Source: Laguncularia racemosa (Eukaryota; Streptophyta; Magnoliopsida; Myrtales; Combretaceae). Taken from it: DNA of 64,000 nucleotides. The stretch lies in contig JBBMOL010000071.1 in assembly GCA_037954665.1 (NCBI GenBank), forward strand, positions 2,227,441-2,291,440, written 5' to 3'. Positions 47,976 through 59,599 of this stretch are shown in pieces (positions within the stretch are counted from its first letter, which is position 1; each line of letters starts with the position of its first letter). The position numbers were made by a program, and so were the translations under genes. Under the pieces are notes generated by a model. It made no database searches and was not told the DNA's origin. It was given only the letters and a program-made list of their open reading frames with translations.

Positions 47976-48163
47976 TGTCACATGTAGAATGCTTCCAAGA
48001 TTGATATGGCTAAGACCTATTCTTAACTAACATTCTTAACAATCCCCACCTACTAAGTGTCGAGACAGTTCTAGAAGATTCTTAGTAATAGGTCTAGTCT
48101 TGGTCATAGGCTTTACATATAATGGACTCATGCCTGTATTACAAAAGAGAAAATGGGTTGACA
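47976..48163 (-). repeat. 3' LTR of the gypsy element, internally deleted
   Basis: It shares CTACTAAGTGT, TTCTTAGTAATA, TTTACATATAATGG and TATTACAAAAGAGA with the other LTR but is 188 bp instead of 412 bp. It lacks the middle of the LTR. Confidence 0.8.
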
Positions 48164-48441
48164 TTCTCTCCCACCTAAGTTAGTGATGCCCTAATCGCTT
48201 TGCATTGTCTGGAGAATTGCTCAACTAGGTATCCAAATGTTGCACAATCTACAACATTCTCTTAGGTTACTTCACTTGAAGAAAAACCTTTCCACTTTAC
48301 CAAGTACTCTAAGCAAGATGGTTGGCCTAAGCTTCTTATCAAGTGCCCTTGGAGGATCTTTTTAGCCTCTCTCTCACCTTCTTATTTAGTACTTGTAAGG
48401 ATTCCCCTTTTGATAGTCACCATAGTTTCCTCTTTCTCCAA

Positions 48442-48657
48442 CTAGCATATTGGACAAGTTTCAACGAATGCTTCTATATGTTTTAACATCTTGGGCCAAT
48501 AAAACTTGTCTTCCACCTTAGCCAATATTTGGTAAATATTCAAATGTTCATGATCTCTTAGGTCATTGAGCCTTTCAATGGTCTTTCTCCATAGATCCTC
48601 ATGGTCTAAGATGTGTACCTTCCATCCCTTCTTGTAAAACAGCTCATCCTTCATCAA
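48442..48657 (-). pseudogene. Gypsy integrase zinc-binding (H2C2) domain fragment
   Basis: The 71-codon open frame contains LWRKTIERLNDLRDHEHLNI, then KFYWPKMLKHIEAFVETCPIC, the His-His-Cys-Cys domain at the front of Ty3/gypsy integrases (H..H.........F.WP.M......C..C). The catalytic core is absent downstream. It lies between the protease relic and the 3' LTR, where pol should continue. Confidence 0.85.
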
Positions 48658-50599
48658 ATATTTCTTAGTTTAGCCTCCTTGATCTAGCATCAATTGGACT
48701 TGAGGATTTTAGGCTAAACCGGTTTTGATCTCCTTTAATATTTCTTCAAGCTCAATGTCTTCTGCCCCTTAAACCGAAATACTTCCTCTTCCCTTATGGG
48801 CTCCTCTTTCTTCATGTCTACTTTCTCTCTAGGTAGATCGAATCTAGGGAGCTCTTAGGGCCTTTTTCCCTAAGTCTTTCCTTTTGACTTAGGCTCTTCC
48901 TATGCCTTTGGGTTATAATCCTCAAGATTTGGGTTACTAGTTTCTTTGACTTTGACCCATCGATAGTTTGCATAGAGGATGAAAGTTTCTAAGCCTGACT
49001 AGGATTATGGTTAATTAGAACTATGCATTGTTTCCGTTCTTCTATTATCATAATACAATTTGCTAATAGAGCAATTTGAATGCTAACTTGATTGAGGAAG
49101 TTTATACTAATTACAAGCTTATAGTCATTCATGAGTGTTACCTCTAATTTTACCTACTCTTCCATTACCCCATTTGAAAGTCAACATTTTAAACTGCATT
49201 AGTTATAGGAACTTTCTTTGAGTTCATCGTCTTTAGTTGCCCTTTGCCTTTTGGTACCCTAAGGCTTAACCTCTTAACCATCACCTTAGAGATGAAGATG
49301 TTAGTTCCTCTAATGTCCACTAAGGCATTTATCATTTGGCTCACAATAATTGTTTCCATATGCATTAAGCTTTAGGGTTCCTTAGTGGACTTGCTCTATA
49401 TGGAACCCAACCGCTTTGACGCCTTAAGTTGGTGATCGACTTGAACATCCTCTTCTTCATTCTCCTTTGTAACTAGGGCTGCTAACCTATGCTTGATTAG
49501 ACATTTCTTAACTTTATGCAGCCCTTTACAAAGAAAACAAGAAAGCTTCCTTCCAAGTCATTCCCCCTCATCTATGAGGACTTTACCCCTTTAGGCTAAA
49601 ATACCTTCTTCTCTTTTTAGGCTTGAGTCCATTTCCCATTGTCCCCCCCCCCCCCCCCCCTGCTTATACTTTGACTACCTTCTTTTACCTCTTTCTTAGG
49701 TCATTCGATAGGTCAAAACTCTATCAAGCTTTTAATAATAGCCATAGCTTGGGCCAAGGTTTGAACTTCATGCCTCTCTAACATTATTTAGGCTTATTTT
49801 TATAGCCCATCACAAATTGCAAACATTACATATTTGTCACTCATGTCAAGAATCTCTAATAATAGCTCCAAGAACTCCTGCACATATTCACGAATTGGTG
49901 CTTGTGCTGTAACTACCTTAATATGGCCTAAGCTTGTTGCTCTACATTTCTTGAATAAGATTGAGCCTTTAACTCGGCTTTGAACTCTTTCTAAGTTCTA
50001 ATCTCTCTAGCTCCATCGGATTGTCTTCTCCACCAAAGGTTGGCTACATCCTTTAGGAACGTTGGAGCCACTCTGAGCCTTAATACATCGTCCAACAGCC
50101 TAATTGCATCGAAGTGCTACTTTAGGTTATAGAGGAAGTTCTCTATTTTCCTCACATTCTTATACCCATTTAAGTTACTAGGCTTAATCACCTCTACTCG
50201 AGCCATCACCCCTATATAAGTCAGCTTGCATCCGATCTCATTGCATTACTGGACTCAACCCCTTAGCTCCTTTAGCCCCCTTCTCAAGAACTTGATCATC
50301 TCTTCTAAGGTAGCATCATTCCCTCGTAGAGTACTCGAGGCTTAGTTTAGGGTCGTCAACATCTTTTTTGTCAACTCCTTCTCCAACTTCTCCAAACCTT
50401 CCTCAATTCTTTCAACTCAATCTAGCATGTTAGTAGTGGCTAGCTCTATCTTAGCTATCTTAACTTCCATGAAGGCTTTACTTCCTTAGAACTTTCCTTG
50501 AAGAGAGTACTCCTCATCCACTAAAGGAGTCATAGGTGCTTTAGCATACTTAACTGGGATCTCAAATACAAGCTTTCCTTCCATCTCTACTAGGAACTT

Positions 50600-50611
50600 G
50601 CTCTGATACCA
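50600..50611 (-). promoter_or_regulatory. Primer binding site of the gypsy element (initiator tRNA-Met)
   Basis: On the minus strand TGGTATCAGAGC, complementary to the 3' end of plant initiator tRNA-Met, starts two bases after the 5' LTR end. Confidence 0.85.
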
Positions 50612-50613
50612 AA

Positions 50614-51025
50614 TGTTACATGTGGAATGCTTCTAGGATTGACACAAGTGGCACTTAAATTCTCTAGACTTTCTGTAGAGAGGCTAAGTTAACCTTCCTG
50701 TTTAGAATACACAAGAACATGCTTACTAAAGAGAAAGTCTATAGAGAGTGAAAGATATTCAAGAGTAAGAATAATATTTATATTTTTAGATGAGTTACAG
50801 ATGAGGGGGACTCTCCCTTATATACAAGAGGCTTTTAACGACCAAGGTCTATTTGATCTAATGGCTAGGATCTATTTTTTCTAACTATCCTCATCTACTA
50901 AGTGTTTGGAATCTTCCAAAAGATTTTTAGTAATAAATTGGGTTTTGGTTGAAGACTTTACATATAATGGGCTCATGCGCTATATTACAAAAGAGAGAAT
51001 GAGCTTAGGGAAATGGTCTATGACA
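50614..51025 (-). repeat. 5' LTR of the gypsy element
   Basis: A 412-bp LTR. In plus-strand orientation it runs from TGTTACATGTGGAATGC to GGTCTATGACA, so TG..CA ends are preserved. Confidence 0.8.
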
Positions 51026-51305
51026 CTTACCACTTTGGATAACTATATTTTATTATTTATTACTATTAATCAACATGTCAATTTTTAGTTGGTCTATAAT
51101 AATTAATTTAATTGAATAATATTATCAATTTATTTAATTATATAATGTAATAAAAAATACACAAGATAAAAAAATAAAAAACTTAAAAAAAATCCTTAAG
51201 ATTAGTGGCCAACCAACTTAAGACTCTAGGTCAACTGACCATAATTAGATTAAAATGGTAGGTCAACAACCTACCTACTACCACACATATTATACAACCC
51301 TCCAA

Positions 51306-51733
51306 TAAGGGCTTGTTTGTATTTTTTTTTTTCATTGTCTATATCTTATTAGCATCTTATTGTCTTGTATTTGATATATATATGTTTGAAGTTTTGTGTT
51401 CAAAAAATTATTTTATTTATATCCTATCTATTTCCAGTCTATGATTATGATAAAGATGGTAATTAAGATTGGAAAGTGAAAATTCATGTACTTTTAAGAA
51501 TTTTTTTTTAAAAACATATTTTATGCATTTGAAAAGAAAATTTTAATTAATATTATAGTAAAAATGATTAAAGTAAATAGTAGATAAGTTCAATATTATA
51601 AGAGTTTATTGAGTATTTAATTTTATAAGAGAGATATATATGTATTTATATTTTCATATTTTTTTAATCTTATTTTTAACAAATACATGATTTAAATAAA
51701 TGCAAAATAAAATAAAATAAAATAAATGAGCCA
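51306..51733 (+). mobile_element. MITE, second copy of the TAAGGGCTTRTTTG family
   Basis: It starts TAAGGGCTTGTTTGT and shares GTGAAAATTCATGTACTTTT, AAAAACATATTTTATGCATT and AACAAATACATG with the copy at 47549. It ends AAATGAGCC. Both copies have the same orientation and flank the gypsy element, but each has its own ends. Confidence 0.72.
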
Positions 51734-53456
51734 CAAATATAGCTATGGCCAATCACCCCAAGATGAAGGGATAACTGATTGCATGACCTTTATAGGTTGT
51801 CACACGACTATGCTCTCTCGAGTTTCTTTCTTCTTCTTCTTCTTCTTTTATTTTTTTCTAGCTCTTTTTAGTTTTTTTTTTTGGTACATTTCATTATATT
51901 ATTTTATTAAATATATTTAATAATATTATTTTATTAAATTCATTATTGTCAACCAATCATAAGCCAACTTGTGTCTTTTTACTAATAAAGACAAATAAAA
52001 ATAAAATATACATGCATGAAGTGGTCAGAATGAAAACATATTATGTAAAGTGTCCAAGTGAAAACATAAATATATAATGTAAAATTTACCCCAATTTATT
52101 TGGTATATGCATTGATATATGGTCTTATTAGATATTAGTATATTTACAAAACTAGGGATAAATTAAAAAAAAAAAAAAGACTTCTAAATTCATGATTTTC
52201 CAATTTATTGACCTGTATTTTGTTTTTTACAAATGCATGATATGTGTTGTTTTTAATTATGCAATTATTTATAATTAAAAATGGCAAGTGATGTATAGTA
52301 TCTCTCAATAGAGCTCTAAATCATGTATATCTTACTTAGAAATCACAGGAAAAAAAAAGAGAGAGAGAGAGAGAGAAGAAGTTTCCATATTTGGTGTTAA
52401 GATTTATGAATAAAATATACATGATTTGTCCTTGAAGGCTAGAGGGACATGAGCATGTCACATGCTATTTTTATTGAAGAGTAATGATTACTCAATAGAC
52501 AATAATACATGACATGCATTTTTTTAAAAGTAAAAAATTAATAAATAAATGCTCAACTATGCTTTGCATACCCGTATTAATTTTTATATGTAAATCAGTA
52601 AGTACATAGTAATTAATTTAATAAAATAATATTATTAAATATATTTAATTAAATAATATAATAAAATTAATAAAAAATATAAAAAAGTTAAAAAGAAAAT
52701 AACAAAAATTGTTGGAAAGAAAGATAAAAAGGTGGTGGATTGCTAAGTCACCACCACCATGATAGGTAAGTTGTGTGACCTGATTAAGGTGATGATTGAC
52801 TACTCATTACCTTCAAAAATAAAAAAAAAAGAGAAAAAGATATTTGAATAAAAAGCATCAAGATGTAATTTGATGGTGTGACATGATTATAATCGGTTAT
52901 GTTTTTAAAATGTTTTTCATTTTTTAACAAATCCTTCTAAAAGTGATACCACCACCTTAATTAGAATGGACAACTTAGATATAGTGGTCGGTTGTGACTC
53001 ATCATGAATTAATGACCTTATTAGCAATCTCAAGGCCATGTAATGGTCAACCACTAACTCTAAAGAGTCAATGCTTCCTAGGTGATGGTTGGTCATTCCT
53101 AACTTTTGAGTAGCTACATTGGCAAGGGTTTTTCAATTACTTTTTTAATTTTTATTTTCAATATAATATTTGATTAAATGAATTTAATAAAATTACTCTA
53201 TAAAGTTAATTTTTTTTATATACATGTATACCTTGATTAGTGTTTGTACATAGAGATAAAAAAATAGATATACTGTCTATAAAAAATGAAAATACAAGTA
53301 TATAAAGCAAAAAAATATAGGTATATAAAATATAGTTTACCCATAAATAAATTATAAAAGCTTAAAAATACATGTCAATTTGTTATAAATTTTCCCACCA
53401 AATCTATTCATTCTTATTTTATTATACTCTAGACTTAGAGTTGAGATGGCACTCAA
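51734..53456. repeat. Cluster of decayed MULE-like ends and interiors
   Basis: Two inverted GGGTAAA-type ends face left here, at 52092 (AAATTTACCCC) and 53342 (ATAGTTTACCC). The second matches the left end at 47483 best. Between them lie recurring AT-rich blocks (TATTAAATATATTTAATAA) and CCAACC/GGTTGG-bearing stretches near 52730-53100. A (GA)n run lies at 52358-52377. No coding sequence was recognised. Confidence 0.5.
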
Positions 53457-55244
53457 GTAGCGTTTGGTTGGCATTTGAATCTGGTATTGGACAGGACAAA
53501 TTTTTTTGTCCTCTGTTTGGTTGCCATCTATGAAGAAAATACTGGACAAAAAATCATATTAGCATTGGACAAAATCATAAATTTTTGTACTGCGTGTAAT
53601 TCGGTATAAAAAATACTGTACTGGACAAAAAATCAATTTTTTCGAAATCCCTAACTTGCCCTTCATACTTCTCTTGTTACCTCTGCTACACATGATGGAA
53701 CCCTTATGTCATGAACTTTGCTTCCTCTAGCGTCGCACCAACTTCGGATAAAGGAAGTACGAAAGCCCATTAGTGCCGCTCCTTCACTGACGCTCGTCGT
53801 GGAATCAGCCGCAAGTTCAAACATTGCCATTGTCAAGCCAGAAGTCGCCATCAGGTTCGTATGGTTCCGTTGCTTCTCACATTCTTGCTTCCTTTTCAAT
53901 GTTCCTCGCATGCTTGTTGGTTGTTGCCGTTTGGTTGTCCCCCAGTGCGCGCTTGCTTTTCTAGAGTTGTTGCTTGTTGTCCGTATAGGGGAAAGTTCAG
54001 ACATTGTTAGGGTTCAAATGCATGGTGCGCTTTAGGGGGTTTATTGGTTTAAGCTTAGAATAGGAAGTAAGATGATCTTGCTCTACCGCCGGTGCTGCTG
54101 TAGATGAATGGGAAGTGGGTTTCAACTTAGGATGATCTCATGGTAGAGGATTAATTATTTGTAAAAATTTTATTTAGCATTTATAGTAACCATCACTTAT
54201 ATCTTATTGGATAAAGACAAACGAGGCTTTCTACCATTTTGTGGATGCCATTATACTAGATAAATAAGAAAATTTTATGTCATTCTGCAACAAAGCATTA
54301 TGAGCACACTTAGCTACCATACCATTACTCTACAGCAGAAGGTGCTGATTGGGTAAAAAAAGAGACCAAGAAATCAAAAAAGAAGAATTATTTTCAACTG
54401 ACTCCAGCATATAGGAAACACTAAAGATGTCCAAAGGCTATAATCTTATATGCTTAGCATGCTTTCCAAACCATTAGGTGAAAGTGAAAGCCTTTAAGTA
54501 GGTAGAATCATATACATGAAGGAAAATTCAACATTTTCCATGTAGAAATTATCTACTCATAAGCATTGCTGGTTTACAAATACTCTACCAAGCGATTTTC
54601 CCATAGAGTGCAAGCCTAAGAGCACCTAATCATTTTAAGGTATCATTCAACTAACATGCATTTGTAGTAGGTGAATATAGTTGCACATACTGAAGAATAG
54701 GTGAATGTGATGCATCTGCCACCGCTAAAACGAATTGTTTAGCTATCAATATGCATGACCAAAATCGTGTTTCATGTTGGGTAGGTTCTTTCTTTATCCA
54801 ATTTTTCACTAGCTGGGTGATCAAGCTAACTGGGGGGGGTGTATTTCCTTTCAAATTTTGAGTTAGACTAGAGGCACTTGAAGATATTTAATGGGTAATC
54901 CCCTCATTTAATCAAAGAGCAGTTGGAGTTACTTCACTTGTAATTTAGTTCACATTTGATAGAACTTATCTTTCATTGCAATAGCACATAGACAAGACAT
55001 AGCTGTAATCTCAAATGTGCCTTCTCTAGTGGTGTTTAATTTAGATCCATGATTAGCTAACCGGCAAAAAAATAATGCCTTGCATTGCTGAGGCATACTT
55101 GTGCTTCTTACCTTAGTTAATTTCAAGTTTGGTGCATTAACCATATGGATTCTTGTACCTATTTTTACTCTTGTATTGGGAATCACAATAGGAGTCCTTG
55201 TCATTGTGTGGTTAGGGTTCGAATGCATGGTGCGCTTCAGAGGG

Positions 55245-56300
55245 TAAAGGAGGAGATAACTAAGATTTTATGCTTTTCTCCAGGTGAACTCCCTATTGTA
55301 TATCTTAGGGTGCCTTTATCTTTGTCAAAGCTAAATAAGTTACCTTGCTACTTCCTCATTGATAGATTCAACTAGTGGATTGGTAGCTGGACATGTAGAG
55401 CTCTTTCTTATGCAGGTCGAATCTAATTGGTGAAGAGTGTTTTATTCTTTATTTAAGCATATTGAAAACACTAACTATGAAGATGAAGAGGTTCCTTTGG
55501 AATGGAAATGATGAGGCGACAACAAAAGCCAATGTGGATTGGGAAACCATTTCTAAATTGAACATAGAAGGTGTTCTTGGTATCATTGAACTAGTAGCAA
55601 CTTGGAATAAGGTTGCCCAATTAAAGCATCTACGGTTTTTTGTACGGATGTAAGTGGCTCCCTTTGGCTAAGTAGGGTTCAATCAAAACTTATTGGAAGG
55701 AAGAATTTTCGGTCTATGAAGTCTCCATCAAATACTTCTTAGTTTTGGAGAAAAATTTTACAACTTAAACCTTTATCTTAAAGCATGTTTAAAGGGGAGG
55801 TTGGGAATAGTAACTCTTTTCCTCTTTGGTATGATGAATGGCACCAAAAGGAGCCTTGTTTTCTTAGTTGAATGAAAGAGAGATCTATTCCACCAGTCTC
55901 CCCAAAGGTGCAAGGCTTTGTTGCATTATCAAGGAAGAAGGATGGGATTGGCCTTATGGGGAACTATGGGACCGTATTAGGGAGGTGCCTAGTAGATTTT
56001 TTACCTCGAAGGTAAATTGTGAAGATACTATGGTGTGGAAAAACAGAAGTTGGAAGCTTGACAAGTTGGTCCAGTCGGGAGTAATAATGCAAAATATATA
56101 TTTTTATCTAATAAGGAAGAGGAAACACACTATCATCTTTTCCTTAGTGCCCCTTTTGTACGATCTATATGGAGAAGTTTGGAAGAAAAATTCCCAACTA
56201 ATGGATGGAAGAAAATTCCCAGCTTTTGAGTCTGTTTCTTTTGTGAGGATAGATCTTTATGGTTGGTAATGCAGATCTCAATCTCAGCACCCTTTTGTTC
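55245..56300 (+). pseudogene. LINE (non-LTR) reverse transcriptase C-terminus and zinc-binding region remnant
   Basis: The remnant is read in several frames. 55245-55440 gives FSPGELPIVYLRVPLSLSK and, later, LSYAGR..LVKSVLF, the thumb-side blocks of plant LINE reverse transcriptases. 55477-55650 gives MKRFLWNGNDE and NVDWETISKLNIEGVLGI. 55680-56290 gives WFWRKILQLK, FPLWYDEWHQKEPCF and SSFP*CPFC..YMEKFG, the weak zf-RVT region. Stops and frame changes are frequent. The front of the reverse transcriptase and the endonuclease are missing. It sits inside the Harbinger element, so it inserted after it or was trapped within it. Confidence 0.72.
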
Positions 56301-57276
56301 TTGTTTCAGGTTATGCTTGAGATTTTAGGTCTCTTGATATTTCCATCTCTGTATCGAATAGTGTTTTTTTTTTTTTTGAACCTTCTACAAATTATTAATG
56401 AAAATATGATATTTCATTCTCTCTCACACACACACATAAAAAGGTTAGTCAAATGAAGTTATGATGTGAGAATTAATAGGAATAAGTTTAAGTAGTGGTC
56501 ATGGTTTGAGTAAAATAGGGAAGTGGATTGTGCTGGTAACCACCACTCATCATACTGTAAATAGAAAAAATTAGATGAATGAAACAAGTCTATTTTCCTA
56601 AACACTTATGTGACCTTAATGAGCCCAAATTTAATTCCACCACAGGAAAACACGGAAGGAAGATTACTAAACTTAGACTAGAACTTTGTATCATTGTGTA
56701 TAGACTTATTACTAGAGCGTATAACCAATCCTATAACTGGTATCTTAATTATTCTCTTATTATTATTATTTATTATTATTATTATGGTTTTCATAGGGCT
56801 AGGATCATTGGTGGCCGATTCTTCTTGGTGGCCAAGCTCACTAGACAGTAGGCCTTGTTGTGTCGCTGATTTCTATTAGTAGCATTATTACTACAGACAC
56901 ATTTGCTTTTTCTAGGTGGCAAGGTGCTCTCAATTCTTAGGCTTTTGCAATTGCATCTCTTAGCAATTTAACTTTTTAAAAAGGGATTTCAACATATTTC
57001 ATTTCACTTTCATTTGAACTAGTGCAATCTGTTACCTTTGAGTTGCTCAAAAATTTTTTTTTTTTTGGTTACTTCAGTTTGACTCAATTACACTACAATC
57101 GAGTAGAGCTTGAACTTGACTCAAGTAATTTGTGATGTTGTAAGTCATTTGCTATGTTTATTGAATTTAGATTATGCAGCATATAATGTTGTCCCTTATG
57201 TTTTGTGTTATGCAAATGATGTGGGGATCCTTAATGTTACACTTATATTGTTTTCCTTTGATATGTTATATAGATC

Positions 57277-58662
57277 ATGGATCATCATAGATTTCTTATT
57301 TACCTTCTTGGATGGAGAGTCTATATCAATATGCTTGCAATGGTTGCTGCTGGTTTTTATTATATAAACTTTGTTTTGAATAGAAGGGTAAAGAGGGGTG
57401 TATTGAATGAGCGATCATTAGCTAGATATGAAACGCGTCGAGAGGTAATTGATTCACTTATTGGTGGAAGTGATATGAATTGTTTATGGGAATTAAGGAT
57501 GTGTAGGAATAGTTTTGCACATCTTTGTAAACTCCTTAGGGTATGAGAGGGGAATGCATTGTAATGGAAGAGCAACTGTTGAAGAAGAAGTTGTAATTTT
57601 TGTTAACATCCTTGCACATCATACAAAAAATAAGAGTATTCAAGTGAGATTTCATAGATCAGGTAAGACTGTTAGTAGAAATTACCATCAAGTGTTAGCT
57701 TGCTGTGTTAAGGATACAAGATATCTTACTTGCAACACCCAATCCAGTACCAAAAGATTGCATTGACAAACGATGTAAATGGTTTAAGGCAATACAAATT
57801 TTTTTTATGTACCTTCAATTTATTGACGATGGTCATGATTACTTATAATACAATGCAATTTTGTTTGTTTGTTTGGGAACATATTAGGGTTGCTTGGGAG
57901 TATTAGATGGTACCTACATTGCAGTTACAACACCAATTGCAAATAGACCTAGGTATTGAACAAGGAAAGGGCATTTTGCAACAAATGTCATGGGTGTATG
58001 TGATCGTGACATGAAATTTATCTACATATTAGCAGGCTGGGAAGGGTTTGCTTGGGATTCTAGAGTATTACGTGATGTAGTTATTCGATCTAATGGATTG
58101 AGAGTTGCACCTGGTATGCATTTTAAAAAAGAAAATTGTCTTCATTTTATCTATTCAATAAAAACTTTTCATGTAAATTTATGTGGTTACATTTCTTTTA
58201 GGTTCATATTATCTAGTGGATGGTGGATATTCCAATGTACTAAGATTCCTTTCCCCTTTTAGAGGCAGGTGTTATCACATTCAAGAGTGGGCTACAAGTT
58301 AACGTAGGCTTCAAAATCGTGAGGAATTATTTAACTATAGACATGCTAGGGCAAGAAATGTTGTAGAGAGATGTTTTGGAATTTTGAAGAAACAGTGGGG
58401 TACTCTAAGGAGTCTATGGTTTTATCCCATCAAAATATAATATTGAATGATTCTAGCTTGTTGTCTACTACAAAACTTCATTCGAATGTACATGCCACTA
58501 GACCTGTTGGAGCACGCTGTAGTAGAAGGTGATGAAGTTCCAATTGAAGAAAATGGAATTGATGCAATTGAAACGATAGAAGCTATTGAGGGATGGATTG
58601 AGATGAGGAATACCTTAGTAGAAGAGATATATGATGAATGGATGGCACATCATAGGAACTAA
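57277..58662 (+). pseudogene. PIF/Harbinger DDE transposase (decayed)
   Basis: The family blocks occur in order: CLWELRMCRNSFAHLCKLLR (57476-57540), then after a frameshift near 57540 EEEVVIFVNILAHHTKNKS and RFHRSGKTVS (57574-57690), a second frame change before KDCIDKRCKWFK (about 57740), an intron, GVLDGTYIAV (57897-57926), GVCDRDMKFIYILAGWEG, a short intron after 58110, YLVDGGYSN (58210-58230), ARNVVERCFGILKKQW and LACCLLQNFIRMYMP. The catalytic triad is intact as codons: Asp 57906, Asp 58219, Glu 58366. In-frame stops at 57957, 58300, 58438 and 58444, plus the frameshifts, inactivate it. The stop at 57957 replaces the Arg of RYRTRKG by a single CGA/AGA-to-TGA change. Confidence 0.9.
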
Positions 58663-58919
58663 AATGTTACTAATTGTTGTACTTTCTTTGATTATGTATC
58701 TTGGATCAGTGTCACCATTGATTTTTCGTTAGTTATATATTATTAAAATCATTTGGTTGTTGAATTTTCAATTTTATGATGTGATTTCAATTGAAATATT
58801 TTATCTACTGTTTATATGCATGATTTACATTTTATTTGTTTGCTTTTTGACTTACAATATGGAATTGGTTTACAATCATGGACTAGTAGGGATAAAAAAA
58901 CTAGGTGTTCTTAGAGCCA

Positions 58920-59586
58920 GGTTGAGGAAGAAACGTTATTGATATTGCTGGATGAGTTAGTTGTTGAAGGATACAATGAGAAAATGGCACTTTCAAGAAT
59001 GGGGCTCATGAAGAAGCTTTAAAAAAGATGAAAAGTCACATTCTAGAAATCAATATCAATGTTAGACAAATTGTTAACAAAATGAAGAGGTGGTCAATTA
59101 AGTTGGTGGAGGTAGTTGACATGATGAATACTAGTGGTTTTGGTTGGGATGATGTTAAAAAATATGTCATAGTTGACAGTGATGTAGTCTTTACCGAATA
59201 TATGGAGGTATAGTTAACATTATCTTTATTTTGAAATATACTCATTTTTTAAAAGTTAATTCTTTGTTGTTATATTAACTATTTCTATTGTTTTGTAGAA
59301 ACATCTGAAGGTTGGTAATTCATGCCAATAAGGAGTTTAAAGAGTTTGAAAGACTTCAAGGGATTTTTAGAAAGGATAGTGCAAATGGCAAAAGGGCTGA
59401 GACACCAGTAAGTGTGACACATGACTTACAAAATGAGAGTGAAGATACTTTTGATGAAGATATAGAGTTAGAACAAGTGCCATAGTCTACTGAAGCCTCT
59501 AGCTATGCTTCACGTGATCCATCTATGCGACCGACTCGCAAGTGTCCTATGGCGGAATATGCTGTAGAATTTATATCTACATTTTA
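58920..59586 (+). pseudogene. Harbinger Myb/SANT-like accessory protein (decayed)
   Basis: After the transposase, on the same strand, MMNTSGFGWDDVKKYVIVDS (59119-59178) and VVFTEYMEV match the Myb/SANT-like (Myb_DNA-bind_3) protein of plant PIF/Harbinger elements. After an intron-like gap (about 59212-59300) comes NKEFKEFERLQGIFRKDSANG (about 59326-59388), the usual FGKDRANG block, and an acidic tail to 59580. The helix region before 59119 is broken by frame changes. This protein normally helps the transposase bind DNA and enter the nucleus. Confidence 0.75.
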
Positions 59587-59599
59587 AAAGAGCATAAGT

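Larger units (their letters stand above)
47976..51025 (-). mobile_element. Degenerate Ty3/gypsy retrotransposon with an internal deletion
   Basis: Oriented on the minus strand. The 5' LTR is 51025-50614 and the primer binding site is 50611-50600 (TGGTATCAGAGC). A gag region follows, with the zinc knuckle CFLCKGLHKVKKC near 49551-49513. A protease relic near 49330 (ALVDIRGTNIFI in place of ALVDTGATHNFI) comes next, then an integrase H2C2 remnant, the polypurine tract AGGTGGGAGAGAA and the 3' LTR at 48163-47976. The reverse transcriptase and RNase H are missing, so the copy is only about 3.05 kb. CTTA lies directly outside both LTRs, fitting a target duplication. Stops are common throughout. 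A run of 18 C at 49643-49660 interrupts gag. Confidence 0.87.

Noticed and set aside
49643..49660. Run of 18 C as a possible functional G-quadruplex site
   Set aside because: A plain homopolymer inside a decayed gypsy gag; more likely slippage or assembly noise.
55205..55230. GGTTCGAATGC, another tRNA B-box-like word
   Set aside because: No A box or cloverleaf upstream. It is part of the 35-bp direct repeat.
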